64,000 nucleotides of DNA from Pseudomonadota bacterium (GTDB lineage Bacteria; Pseudomonadota; Alphaproteobacteria; Rhizobiales; JAKPQE01). How positions within the stretch are numbered: the stretch's first letter is position 1; each line of letters begins with the position of its first letter. Below, one piece after another: positions 45,941-54,632 of this stretch. The stretch is taken from the NCBI GenBank assembly GCA_029572955.1, contig JAKPQE010000179.1, positions 1 to 64,000 on the forward strand, in the 5' to 3' direction. Below the pieces are notes generated by a model. That model searched no databases, was not told the origin of the DNA, and was given only the letters and a program-made list of their open reading frames with translations. The position numbers and the translations under genes are program-made.

Positions 45941-47148
45941 GCATGCTCGCCAAGGGCGCTGCCCAGTCGGGCGCGCGGCTCGCCGACAACATCGTCTATT
46001 TCGCCCGGGCGCTGCGCGCCGCCGGCATGCCGGTCGGTCCCGGCGCCTCGGCCGATGCGGTGCGCGCCGTCGAGACCGCCGGCATCCGCCACCGCGACGA
46101 CTTCTACTGGACCCTTCATGCGGTGTTCGTGAAGAAGCGCGAACATCGGGCGGTCTTCGACGAGGCCTTCCGGCTGTTCTGGCGGCCGCGCCAGCTCGTC
46201 GAGAAGATGATCGCCATGCTCTCGCCGATCGCCCCGGCGCGCGGCGAGAAGGAAAAGCCCAAGGCAGCCGCCCAGCGTGTCAACGAAGCGCTGTTCGAGG
46301 GCAAGGAGCCGCAGGCGATGCCGGAGAACCCGGAGATCGAGATCGACGCCCGCCTGACGCTGTCCGATCGCGAGCTTTTGCAGAAGCGCGACTTCGCCCA
46401 GATGTCGGCGGCCGAGATCGCCGAGGCCAAGCGCCGGGTCCAGGGCCTCGTCCTGCCGGCCGACCGGATCCCGGTGCGGCGCCTCGTGCCGGCGGCGCGC
46501 GGCCACGCCTTCGATGCCCGCCGCACCCTGCGCGCCTCGCTGAAAGCCGGCGGCGACGTCATCGACCTGCGCTACCGCAGCCACAAGGAGCTGCGCCCGC
46601 CGATCGTCGCGCTCCTCGACATTTCCGGCTCGATGAGCCAGTACACCCGCATCTTCCTGCATTTCCTCCACGCCCTGACCGACAGCCGGCGCCGCGTCTC
46701 GAGCTTCCTCTTCGGCACCCGCCTGACGAATGTCAGTCGGCACCTGAAGCTGAAGGACCCGGACGAGGCGCTCGAGGAGGTCTCGGGTGCCGTCGTCGAC
46801 TGGTCGGGCGGCACGCGCATCGCCGCCTCGCTGCACGATTTCAACCGGATGTGGGGCCGCCGCGTGCTCGGCCAGGGGGCGATCGTGCTGCTCGTCACCG
46901 ACGGCCTCGAACGCGAGCAGGACAGCGACCTCGCCTTCGAGATCGACCGGCTGCACCGCTCCTGCCGGCGCCTCGTCTGGCTCAACCCGCTGCTGCGCTT
47001 CGACGGGTTCGAGGCCAGGGCCTGGGGCATCCGCACGATGCTGCCCCATGTCGACGAATTCCGCCCGATTCACTCGCTGGAAGCGATGGGCGAACTGGTC
47101 GCCGCCCTCGACGGGCGCGGCCCGGCCCGCATGGGTCGGGCGGCCTGA
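45937..47148 (+). CDS. VWA-domain protein, CoxE family (GTG start)
   Basis: A 403-residue protein. The N-terminal half contains helical CoxE segments (DDFYWTLHAVFVKKREHRAV). The VWA domain starts near residue 220 with an intact metal site LLDISGSMSQYTR (DxSxS) and a later Thr/Asp loop (VTDGLEREQDSD). It is the partner of the MoxR ATPase for maturing molybdenum hydroxylases. GTG 45937 overlaps the moxR stop and has GGAG upstream; ATG 45943 is an alternative. The C-terminus is followed by a palindromic repeat. Confidence 0.9.
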   Translation: MSMLAKGAAQSGARLADNIVYFARALRAAGMPVGPGASADAVRAVETAGIRHRDDFYWTLHAVFVKKREHRAVFDEAFRLFWRPRQLVEKMIAMLSPIAPARGEKEKPKAAAQRVNEALFEGKEPQAMPENPEIEIDARLTLSDRELLQKRDFAQMSAAEIAEAKRRVQGLVLPADRIPVRRLVPAARGHAFDARRTLRASLKAGGDVIDLRYRSHKELRPPIVALLDISGSMSQYTRIFLHFLHALTDSRRRVSSFLFGTRLTNVSRHLKLKDPDEALEEVSGAVVDWSGGTRIAASLHDFNRMWGRRVLGQGAIVLLVTDGLEREQDSDLAFEIDRLHRSCRRLVWLNPLLRFDGFEARAWGIRTMLPHVDEFRPIHSLEAMGELVAALDGRGPARMGRAA

Positions 47149-47188
47149 AGCGAGATCCGAAAGTCGCGAACCGGTTTTCGGACAAATC
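47148..47188. repeat. Palindromic intergenic repeat
   Basis: Contains TCCGAAA and TTTCGGA (47156-47182) around GAACCGGTT, the same core as the 75-bp repeats at 21.7 kb. It occupies the gap between coxE and the XdhC N-terminal gene; similar elements are common in rhizobial spacers. Confidence 0.6.
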
Positions 47189-47270
47189 GAGCGAGAAGAA
47201 AAAAGCAGGTTCAGACACGAATCCGGAATTGGCTCGAAAGCGATGGCGAGCCTTCTTGGGAGTGAAGACC

Positions 47271-47588
47271 ATGACCGCGCATGACGTGCTGGAAGTCGCT
47301 GAAGGCTGGCGCCGCGCCGGCCGCAAGGTGGCGCTTGCCACCGTGATCGAGACCTGGGGCTCGGCGCCGCGCCCGGTCGGCAGCCATCTCGTTGTCGACG
47401 ACGAGGGCAATTTCGAGGGCTCGGTTTCGGGCGGCTGCGTCGAGGGCGCCGTCGTCACCGAGGCGATCGAGGCGATCGCCGAGAAGAAGCCGCGCATCCT
47501 CGAATTCGGCGTCGCCGACGAGACCGCCTGGCGCGTCGGCCTGTCCTGCGGCGGCCGCATCCGCATCCACGTCGAACCGGTGGAGTAA
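47271..47588 (+). CDS. XdhC/CoxF-type protein, N-terminal (XdhC_CoxI) half
   Basis: A 105-residue protein equal to the first domain of XdhC: ALATVIETWGSAPRPVGSHLV, then VSGGCVEGAVVTEAIEAI and LSCGGRIRIHVEP. The conserved Cys residues lie in SGGCV and SCGG. The domain handles molybdenum cofactor for xanthine-dehydrogenase-type enzymes. The NAD-like C-terminal domain is encoded by the next gene, four bases later. ATG 47271 has GGGAGTG upstream. Confidence 0.85.
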   Translation: MTAHDVLEVAEGWRRAGRKVALATVIETWGSAPRPVGSHLVVDDEGNFEGSVSGGCVEGAVVTEAIEAIAEKKPRILEFGVADETAWRVGLSCGGRIRIHVEPVE

Positions 47589-47591
47589 GCC

Positions 47592-48281
47592 ATGCGTCTG
47601 GCAATTCTCGAGGCTTTGAACGCCGAGCGCCTCGCCCGCCGCGCCGCCGCCCTCGCCACGCAGCTGAAGGGCGGCGAGGTCCGCCTCGTCAAGGCGTCCG
47701 ACGTCGCCGCCGATCCGCTCGGCGAGGAAATCGCGGCGCGGTTCCGCAGCGGCCAGAGCGGCATCGTCGAGACGCCGGCCGGCGACGTCTTCCTCACCAT
47801 CTCGGTGCCGCCGCCGCGTCTCGTCGTCATCGGCGCCGTCCACATCACCCAGGCGCTCGCGCCGATGGCGGCGATCGCCGGCTTCGACGTGACCATCATT
47901 GACCCGCGCACCGCCTTTGCGACGCCCGAGCGCTTTCCGGACGCGACGCTCGTTGCCGACTGGCCCGAGGACGTGTTGAAGAAGCGTCCGTTCGACGCCT
48001 ATACGGCGCTCGCCGCCGTCACCCACGACCCGAAGATCGACGACATTCCGATCATCGCGGCGCTGCAGGCCGGCAGCTTCTATGTCGGCGCCCTCGGCAG
48101 CCGCAAGACCCACGCCAAGCGCGTCGACCGGCTGACGGCAGCCGGCGTCTCGGCCGAGGACATCGCCCGCATCAAGGCGCCGATCGGCCTCGATATCGGC
48201 GGCCGCTCGCCGGCCGAGCTCGCCGTCTCGGTGCTCGCCCAGGTCGTCGCCGCCTTGCGCAAGGGGGAGGTCGCCCGGTGA
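47592..48281 (+). CDS. XdhC family protein, C-terminal Rossmann half
   Basis: A 229-residue protein with a C-terminal XdhC_C Rossmann fold (RLVVIGAVHITQALAPMAAI, VTIIDPRTAFATPERFP, YVGALGSRKTHAKRV, GLDIGGRSPAELAVSVLAQV). Together with the preceding gene it corresponds to one full XdhC split in two. Expected role: sulphuration, storage or insertion of the molybdenum cofactor. It overlaps the next gene by GTGA (48278-48281), so they are probably translated together. Confidence 0.87.
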   Translation: MRLAILEALNAERLARRAAALATQLKGGEVRLVKASDVAADPLGEEIAARFRSGQSGIVETPAGDVFLTISVPPPRLVVIGAVHITQALAPMAAIAGFDVTIIDPRTAFATPERFPDATLVADWPEDVLKKRPFDAYTALAAVTHDPKIDDIPIIAALQAGSFYVGALGSRKTHAKRVDRLTAAGVSAEDIARIKAPIGLDIGGRSPAELAVSVLAQVVAALRKGEVAR

Positions 48282-49888
48282 GGTTCGGCCCGCTCGATGT
48301 CGCCGAGGCCGAGGGCTCATTCGCGGCCCACTCCGTCAGCCTCGGCAAGGGCGTGCTGAAGAAGGGCACGCGGATCGGCCCCGAAGAGATCGAAAGGCTG
48401 AAGGCGGCCGGCATCGCGACGATCGTCGCCGCGACGCTGGAACCCGGCGACGTGCCCGAGGACGACGCGGCGACCCGCATCGCGACGACGGTTGCCGGCG
48501 CCGCGGTCGAGGTCGCCCCGGCCTTCACCGGCCGTGCCAATCTGATGGCGCGCGCCGCCGGCATCGTGCGCGTCGACAAGTCCGGCATCGACCGGCTCAA
48601 CCGGGTCGATCCGGCGATCACCTTTGCAACGCTCGCCGATTTCGCCCCGGTCGCCGCCGGCCAGATGGTCGGCACGGTCAAGATCCTGCCCTATGCCGTG
48701 GCGAGCCACGCCCTCGATGCCGCGCTCGAGGGCACCGAACCGCTGCTTTCCGTCGTGCCGTTCCGCAAGCTCGACGTCGGCCTCGTCCAGACCCGCGTCG
48801 CCGGCACGCGCGAGCAGGTGCTCGACAAGACCATCCGCGTCCTCGACGAGCGCCTTGCGCCGTCCGGCAACCGGGTCGGCCGCGAGATCCGCACCGACCA
48901 TAACGCCGGCGCCGTGGCCGAGGCGATCGACGTCCTCGTCGGCGAAAACCACGAACTCGTCGTCGTCTTCGGCGCTTCGGCCAACGCCGACCGCACCGAC
49001 GTGGTGCCGACCGCGATCGAGCTCGCCGGCGGGCGCGTCGAGCAGTTCGGCATGCCGGTCGATCCCGGCAACCTCCTCGTTCTGGGCGGCGTCGGGCCGG
49101 TGACGGTCGTCGGCGCGCCGGGTTGCGCGCGGAGCCCGAAGGAGAACGGCTTCGACTGGGTGCTCGACCGCATCCTCGCCGATATCGCGGTTACCGCCGA
49201 GGACATCACCGGCATGGGCGTCGGCGGCCTCCTGATGGAGATCGCGACGCGGCCGCAGCCGCGCGAGGAAAGCGCGCCCGGTACGACGGCGCGCAAGGTC
49301 GCCGCCGTGGTGCTCGCCGGCGGCTCGTCGCGCCGCATGGGCGGGCCGAACAAGCTCGTCGCCGAACTCGACGGCAAGCCGATCCTCGCCCATGTGGTCG
49401 CCGCCGCCCTTGCGAGCCGGGCCGGGCCGGTCATCGTCGTCACCGGCAACCGCGACCACGAGGCGCGCACCGCGCTTGCCGGCCTCGACGTCGAATTCGT
49501 CTACAACGCCGAGCACGCCGAGGGTCTGTCGACCTCGCTCAGAGCCGGCATCGCCGCCGTCCCGGAGGATGCCGACGCCGCGATCGTGCTGCTCGGCGAC
49601 ATGCCGCGCGTCTCGGCCGCGACCATCGACCGCCTGATCGAAGCCTTCGATCCGGAGGCCGGGCGCACCATCGTCGTGCCGACCTACCGGGGCAAGCGCG
49701 GCAATCCGGTGCTCTGGGCGCGCCGCTATTTCCCCGACCTTGCGGCGATCCGCGGCGATACCGGCGCGCGTCACCTGATCGGCGAGAACCGCGACGGCGT
49801 CGTCGAGGTCGAGTTCGACGAGAGCGTCGCCCTCGATGTCGATACGCCGGAGGCCCTCGCGAGCCTCGGCGGGCGCTTCGCCGACTGA
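48278..49888 (+). CDS. Molybdopterin-binding (MoCF) and MobA-like nucleotidyltransferase fusion (GTG start)
   Basis: A 536-residue two-domain protein. Residues 1 to about 335 form a MoeA/MogA-like molybdopterin-binding section (EIRTDHNAGAVAEAIDVL, PVDPGNLLVLGGVG, GAPGCARSPKENGFDW). From about residue 342 a MobA/MocA-type nucleotidyltransferase begins with AVVLAGGSSRRMGGPNKL, with VLLGDMPRVSAATIDRLI and a DTPEAL end. Such fusions add CMP or GMP to molybdopterin for Mo hydroxylases. It ends the moxR-coxE-xdhC operon; no oxidoreductase subunits are in the window. Confidence 0.9.
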   Translation: MRFGPLDVAEAEGSFAAHSVSLGKGVLKKGTRIGPEEIERLKAAGIATIVAATLEPGDVPEDDAATRIATTVAGAAVEVAPAFTGRANLMARAAGIVRVDKSGIDRLNRVDPAITFATLADFAPVAAGQMVGTVKILPYAVASHALDAALEGTEPLLSVVPFRKLDVGLVQTRVAGTREQVLDKTIRVLDERLAPSGNRVGREIRTDHNAGAVAEAIDVLVGENHELVVVFGASANADRTDVVPTAIELAGGRVEQFGMPVDPGNLLVLGGVGPVTVVGAPGCARSPKENGFDWVLDRILADIAVTAEDITGMGVGGLLMEIATRPQPREESAPGTTARKVAAVVLAGGSSRRMGGPNKLVAELDGKPILAHVVAAALASRAGPVIVVTGNRDHEARTALAGLDVEFVYNAEHAEGLSTSLRAGIAAVPEDADAAIVLLGDMPRVSAATIDRLIEAFDPEAGRTIVVPTYRGKRGNPVLWARRYFPDLAAIRGDTGARHLIGENRDGVVEVEFDESVALDVDTPEALASLGGRFAD

Positions 49889-49893
49889 TCGGC

Positions 49894-51642
49894 TCAGCGG
49901 TGCGGCGCGTCCGCGCCGGCCATGGCTATGGCAGCCTCGACCGAAGCTGCGAAGATGACGGTCGGCGGCTTCAATTCGAGCCGTTTGACCGAATGGCGCA
50001 CGTCGGGGCGGACATTGGCGATGATGATGCGCGACCCGCCCTGGCGCGCCTTGCCGACGAAGCTCTTCAGGGCGCTCGCGGCCGTGGAATCGACGAAGGG
50101 CACGGCCGAGAAGTCGAGGATATAGGCCCGCGGCGGCGTGCCGATCTGCTCGAGAATGCCCGAGACGCGCTGGCTCGCCCCGAAGAAGAACGGTCCGTTG
50201 ATCCGGTAGATGACGTAGTCGTGGCCGCGCGCTTCGGCGTCGATGATGGCGTGATCGCGCGGCGCCGTGTCGGCGACGTCACCCTCGATGATCCGCGCCT
50301 GGGTCTGGACTTCGACGGCATCGGCCATGCGATGCATGAACTGGAAGGCGGCCAGCACGACGCCGACCTCGATGGCAACGGTCAGGTCGAACAGAAGCGT
50401 CAGCAGGAAGGTGGTGATCATCACCACACGGTCGCCCTGCGAGGTGCCGGCGAGGATGCGGCGGATATGGTCGATCTCGCCGATGTTCCAGGCGACGATC
50501 AGGAGGATCGCGCCGAGGGTGGCGAGCGGCACGTAGGCCAGCAGCGGCGCCGCGACCAGCATGAAAAGCAGCAGGAACACGGCGTGCAGCATGCCGGCGA
50601 CGGGCGTGCGCGCCCCGGCCCGGATGTTGGTCGCCGTGCGGGCGATCGCGCCGGTCGCCGAAATGCCGCCGAAAAGGCCGGCGGCGACGTTGGCGATGCC
50701 TTGCGCGAGGAGTTCCGAATTGGAGCGGTGGCGCCGCCCGGTCATGCCGTCGGCAACCACGGCCGAGAGCAGGGATTCGATACCGGCGAGAAGCGCAATG
50801 GTGAGAGCCGAGGGCAGCAGCGCTTCGATGCGGGCAAGGTCGAAAGCCGGCAGCGTCGGCGTCGGCAACATCCGCGGCACGCCGCCGAAGCGCGAGCCGA
50901 TCGTCGCAACGTCGAGATGGAGGCCGGCGGCGAGGACGGCCGTTGCCACGATGGCGATGAGGAAACCCGGCCATTTCGGCCGATACCGCCGCAACAGGAG
51001 GATGATCCCGAGGGCCGCTGCGGCCAGGCCCACTGCCTCGAAATTGGTCGTGCCGAGATTTGCGCCGATCTGCTCCATCTTCGGCAGGAAATCGGCTGGA
51101 AGCGCGACGTCGAGCCCGAGCACCTCCTTGATTTGCGAGGCGAAGATCGACACGGCGATGCCGGCGGTGAAGCCCGTGACCACCGGGTAGGGGATGTACT
51201 TGATGTAGGTTCCGAGCCGCAGAAGGCCGATGGCGACGAGGATGAGGCCGGCCATCACGGTTGCCAGGACCAGGCCGTCGAGGCCGTGTTTCTCGATGAC
51301 ATCGAAGACGACGACGATGAAGGCGGCCGTCGGCCCGCCGATCTGGAAGCGGCTGCCGCCGAGCGCCGAGATCAGGAAGCCGGCCACGATCGCCGTGAAC
51401 AGACCGCGTTCCGGGGTCGTGCCCGATGCGACGGCGATGGCCATCGCGAGCGGCAGGGCGACGATCGCGACCGTCAGGCCGGCGATGGCGTCGTGGCGCA
51501 AGTCCGCGAGGTGATAGCCTTCGCGCATCGCCGACACGAATTTCGGGGTGAATATCTCGGCAAAGCCGGAAGCCCTCCCGCGGGAAGTGCCGCGCGTGGT
51601 CATGGCTGAATGAAACCTGGGTTCTGGGATCTCTGGGCTCAT
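49894..51642 (-). CDS. SulP-family anion transporter with STAS domain
   Basis: A 582-residue inner-membrane protein with the SulP core of 12 to 14 hydrophobic helices. Family motifs: DLRHDAIAGLTVAIVALPLA, GGPTAAFIVVVFD and NIAAGLFGG-type repeats. The C-terminal STAS domain (about 455-560) includes YILDFSAVPFVDSTAASALK, with the phosphorylatable Ser/Thr region. It probably transports sulphate, bicarbonate or dicarboxylates. ATG 51642 is used; ATG 51603 (MTTRG) is an equally reasonable alternative. The upstream region is shared with the quinone reductase. Confidence 0.9.
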   Translation of the reverse strand: MSPEIPEPRFHSAMTTRGTSRGRASGFAEIFTPKFVSAMREGYHLADLRHDAIAGLTVAIVALPLAMAIAVASGTTPERGLFTAIVAGFLISALGGSRFQIGGPTAAFIVVVFDVIEKHGLDGLVLATVMAGLILVAIGLLRLGTYIKYIPYPVVTGFTAGIAVSIFASQIKEVLGLDVALPADFLPKMEQIGANLGTTNFEAVGLAAAALGIILLLRRYRPKWPGFLIAIVATAVLAAGLHLDVATIGSRFGGVPRMLPTPTLPAFDLARIEALLPSALTIALLAGIESLLSAVVADGMTGRRHRSNSELLAQGIANVAAGLFGGISATGAIARTATNIRAGARTPVAGMLHAVFLLLFMLVAAPLLAYVPLATLGAILLIVAWNIGEIDHIRRILAGTSQGDRVVMITTFLLTLLFDLTVAIEVGVVLAAFQFMHRMADAVEVQTQARIIEGDVADTAPRDHAIIDAEARGHDYVIYRINGPFFFGASQRVSGILEQIGTPPRAYILDFSAVPFVDSTAASALKSFVGKARQGGSRIIIANVRPDVRHSVKRLELKPPTVIFAASVEAAIAMAGADAPHR

Positions 51643-51848
51643 TGTATAGGCCTGCGATCGCGGCGAGGGCAGCATCAAAGCTGCCGCCCCGAACACGTTT
51701 TCTTACCGACTGTAACGATCACCGCGGCAAGGGCGCGCGATTGCAGTCGATGACGGTCCCGGGTGACGCTGCCCTGCACTTGGGTCTTGCGGCGTGTGCG
51801 TTCCGCGCCATGATGTCGGCGAGTGATGCCGCAACGGAGGGCCGATCG

Positions 51849-52826
51849 ATGAACCGCGCGATGCTTGTCTACGAGACCGGGGGCCCCGAGGTGCTGCGCT
51901 GGGAAGAGGTGGAGATCGGCGAGCCTGGGCCGGGCGAGGCGAAGGTTCGCCACACCGCCGTCGGCCTCAATTTCATCGACGTCTATTTCCGCACCGGCCT
52001 CTATCCGGCGCCGAACGGCCTGCCGTTCACGCCCGGCCACGAGGGTGCCGGCACGGTCGTCGCGGTCGGCGCCGGCGTCGATCACGTCAAGCCCGGTGAT
52101 CGCGTCGCCTATGTCGGGCCGCTCGGCTCCTATTCCGAGGAGCGGCTCGTCCCGGCCGATCGCCTCGTCAAGATCCCGGCCGGCATCGACGACAAGACGG
52201 CGGCGGCGATGATGCTGAAGGGCATGACCGCCCGCTACCTCTTGAGGCGCACCTTCCGCGTCGAGGCCGGCCATACCATCCTCTTCCATGCGGCGGCCGG
52301 CGGCGTCGGCCTCATCGCCTGCCAGTGGGCGAACGCCCTCGGCGCCACCGTCATCGGCACCGTCGGCTCGGAGGAGAAGGCGGCGCTCGCCCGCGCCCAT
52401 GGCGCCCACCACACGATCAACTACCGCACCGAGAATTTCGTCGAGCGGGTGCGCGAGATCACCGGCGGCAAGGGCGTCGACGCGGTCTACGACTCGGTCG
52501 GCAAGGACACGTTCCCGGGCTCGCTCGAATGCCTGAAGCCGCTCGGCATGTGGGCGCTGTTCGGCCAGTCGTCCGGCCCGATCCCGCCCTTCGACATGGG
52601 CCTGCTCGCCCAGAAGGGTTCGCTTTTCGCCACCCGGCCGACGCTCTTCACCTATGTCGCCAGGCGCGCCGACCTCGAGGAGACCGCCAGTGATCTCTTC
52701 GATGTCGTCGCGAGCGGTGCCGTCAGGATCGAGATCAACCAGGAATACGCGCTCGCCGACGCGGCCAGGGCCCATGCCGACCTCGAAGGCCGGCGCACCA
52801 CCGGCGCCAGCGTCTTCATCGTCTGA
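51849..52826 (+). CDS. Quinone oxidoreductase (zeta-crystallin type MDR)
   Basis: A 325-residue NADPH:quinone oxidoreductase. The GroES-like N-terminal fold (GLNFIDVYFRTGLYP) and the Rossmann motif AAAGGVGLIACQWANALGA are typical of the Qor group; no zinc ligands are present. It reduces quinones by one or two electrons. ATG 51849 has CGGAGGGCC upstream. It is divergent from the SulP gene; the downstream spacer carries the hairpin repeat array. Confidence 0.93.
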   Translation: MNRAMLVYETGGPEVLRWEEVEIGEPGPGEAKVRHTAVGLNFIDVYFRTGLYPAPNGLPFTPGHEGAGTVVAVGAGVDHVKPGDRVAYVGPLGSYSEERLVPADRLVKIPAGIDDKTAAAMMLKGMTARYLLRRTFRVEAGHTILFHAAAGGVGLIACQWANALGATVIGTVGSEEKAALARAHGAHHTINYRTENFVERVREITGGKGVDAVYDSVGKDTFPGSLECLKPLGMWALFGQSSGPIPPFDMGLLAQKGSLFATRPTLFTYVARRADLEETASDLFDVVASGAVRIEINQEYALADAARAHADLEGRRTTGASVFIV

Positions 52827-52844
52827 CACGTCGCGGCACGCCTG

Positions 52845-52931
52845 CGCCAATGATCTGTGCCCGTCGCGCCAATGGCGCGACAATGAGCTGTGCCCGCGGC
52901 GGCGGAATGCCGCCGGAATGATCTGTGAATG
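52845..52931. repeat. Array of direct repeats alternating with hairpins
   Basis: Three copies of AATGA(T/G)CTGTG occur at 52849, 52882 and 52917 (spacing 33 and 35 bp). Between them lie two hairpins: GTCGCGCC-AAT-GGCGCGAC (perfect 8-bp stem) and CGGCGGC-GGAAT-GCCGCCG. The pattern could be an operator array, an mRNA structure or the end of an old IS21-type element; none is proven. It lies between the quinone reductase and the BMP transporter. Confidence 0.6.
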
Positions 52932-53018
52932 ACCAAAATGTAACGTTGTTCGGGCCGGCGGGGCTGGCTATCGTCGGTCCGGCGCTGTCGCGGCAAGCCC
53001 CGCGCCGATGAAGGATTC

Positions 53019-54632
53019 ATGGCTCGCGGGAAGGCCCGACCGGTGAACGCAGAAGCGAGGCACACCGACACCGGCAGCGAGGCGGCGAAACCCGCCAACT
53101 CGCAGCCGACGCTTCTCGAGGCGCGTGGCCTGACCAAGGCTTTCGGTGATTTCCTCGCCTGCGACCACATCGATTTTTCGATCCGCCGCGGCGAAATCCA
53201 CGCGCTCCTCGGCGAGAACGGTGCCGGCAAGTCGACCTTCGTCAAGATGCTCTACGGCGCCCTGCAGCCGACCTCCGGCGAGATCCGCTGGAAGGGCGAA
53301 CCGGTCTCGATCGACAATCCGGCGACCGCCCGCCGCCTCGGCATCGGCATGGTGTTCCAGCATTTCTCGCTGTTCGACGTGCTGACCGTCGCCGAGAACA
53401 TCGCGCTTGCCCTGGCCGGCAAGGTCGGCCCCGGAGCGCTCGCCGAGCGCATCCGCACCGTCTCGCGCGACTATGGACTGCCGCTCGATCCGATGAGCAT
53501 CGTCGCCGATCTCTCGGTCGGCGAGCGCCAGCGCGTCGAGATCGTGCGCTGCCTGCTGCAGGAGCCGGACCTCATCATCATGGACGAGCCGACCTCGGTG
53601 CTGACCCCGCACGAGGCCGAGGACCTGTTTCGCACGCTCGCCCGGCTGACCGGGGAGGGTGTCGCCATCCTCTACATCAGCCATCGCCTCGAGGAGGTGA
53701 AGCGCCTCTGCCACGCCGCGACGATCCTGCGCCACGGCAAGGTGGTGGGCAGCTGCGACCCGGCGGGCGAGACGCCGGCGAGCCTTGCGCGCATGATGGT
53801 CGGCGCCGACGTGCGCGAGGTGCGCCATCGCGAGCAGGCGCGTCTCGACATGCCGGTGCGGCTCGAGCTGAAGCATCTCTCGCTGCCGCCGGCCGGCCCG
53901 TTCTCGGTGCCGCTCGTCGAGATCGATCTCGCGGTGCGCGGCGGCGAGGTGGTGGCGATCGCCGGCGTCGCCGGCAACGGCCAGGGCGAGCTGTTCGACG
54001 CGCTTTCCGGCGAGCGGCCGCTGCACGACCGCGGCGCCCTCGTCATCGACGGCCACGAGGCCGGCCGCATGTCGGTCGGCGCGCGCCGGCGCCTCGGCGC
54101 CGCCTTCGTGCCCGAGGAGCGGCTCGGCCATGCCGCCGTGCCGGGCCTGAAGCTTTCGGAAAACGTGGTGCTGACCCGTCACGGCGAGCACCATGTGGTG
54201 CGCGGCGGCTTCCTCAAGGGCGGCGCGCGGGCAATCGCCGATCGCGTGGTCGAATCTTTCGACGTGCGCAAGTCGCACCGCGACCCGGAAGCGCGCTCGC
54301 TCTCCGGCGGCAATCTGCAGAAATTCGTCGTCGGCCGCGAGATCGACCGCCAGCCCGGCGTGCTCGTCGTCAGCCAGCCGACTTGGGGCGTCGATGCCGG
54401 CGCCTCTGCCGATATCCGCCAGGCGCTCGTCGATCTCGCCCGCGCCGGCTCGGCCGTGCTGGTCATCTCGCAGGACCTCGACGAGATCTTCGAGGTCGCC
54501 GACCGCATCGCCGTCGTCTCGCGCGGGCGCCTGTCGGCACCGGTGCCGGCCGCGACCACCAGCCGCGACGATATCGGCCTGCTGATGGGTGGCATCGGCC
54601 ATGGCGGGGAGGGCGCGTCCGATGCGGCTTGA
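53019..54632 (+). CDS. Nucleoside-type ABC transporter ATP-binding protein (duplicated ABC domains)
   Basis: A 537-residue protein with two ATP-binding cassettes. The first has Walker A GENGAGKST and signature SVGERQRVEI with DEPTSVLTPHE; the second has VAGNGQGE and the signature LSGGNLQKFVVGREI with a Gln/Trp-altered Walker B (VVSQPTWGVD). This RbsA/MglA-like duplication is typical of BMP-family nucleoside importers. ATG 53019 has AAGGATTC upstream. It is the first of four overlapping or closely packed genes. Confidence 0.92.
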   Translation: MARGKARPVNAEARHTDTGSEAAKPANSQPTLLEARGLTKAFGDFLACDHIDFSIRRGEIHALLGENGAGKSTFVKMLYGALQPTSGEIRWKGEPVSIDNPATARRLGIGMVFQHFSLFDVLTVAENIALALAGKVGPGALAERIRTVSRDYGLPLDPMSIVADLSVGERQRVEIVRCLLQEPDLIIMDEPTSVLTPHEAEDLFRTLARLTGEGVAILYISHRLEEVKRLCHAATILRHGKVVGSCDPAGETPASLARMMVGADVREVRHREQARLDMPVRLELKHLSLPPAGPFSVPLVEIDLAVRGGEVVAIAGVAGNGQGELFDALSGERPLHDRGALVIDGHEAGRMSVGARRRLGAAFVPEERLGHAAVPGLKLSENVVLTRHGEHHVVRGGFLKGGARAIADRVVESFDVRKSHRDPEARSLSGGNLQKFVVGREIDRQPGVLVVSQPTWGVDAGASADIRQALVDLARAGSAVLVISQDLDEIFEVADRIAVVSRGRLSAPVPAATTSRDDIGLLMGGIGHGGEGASDAA

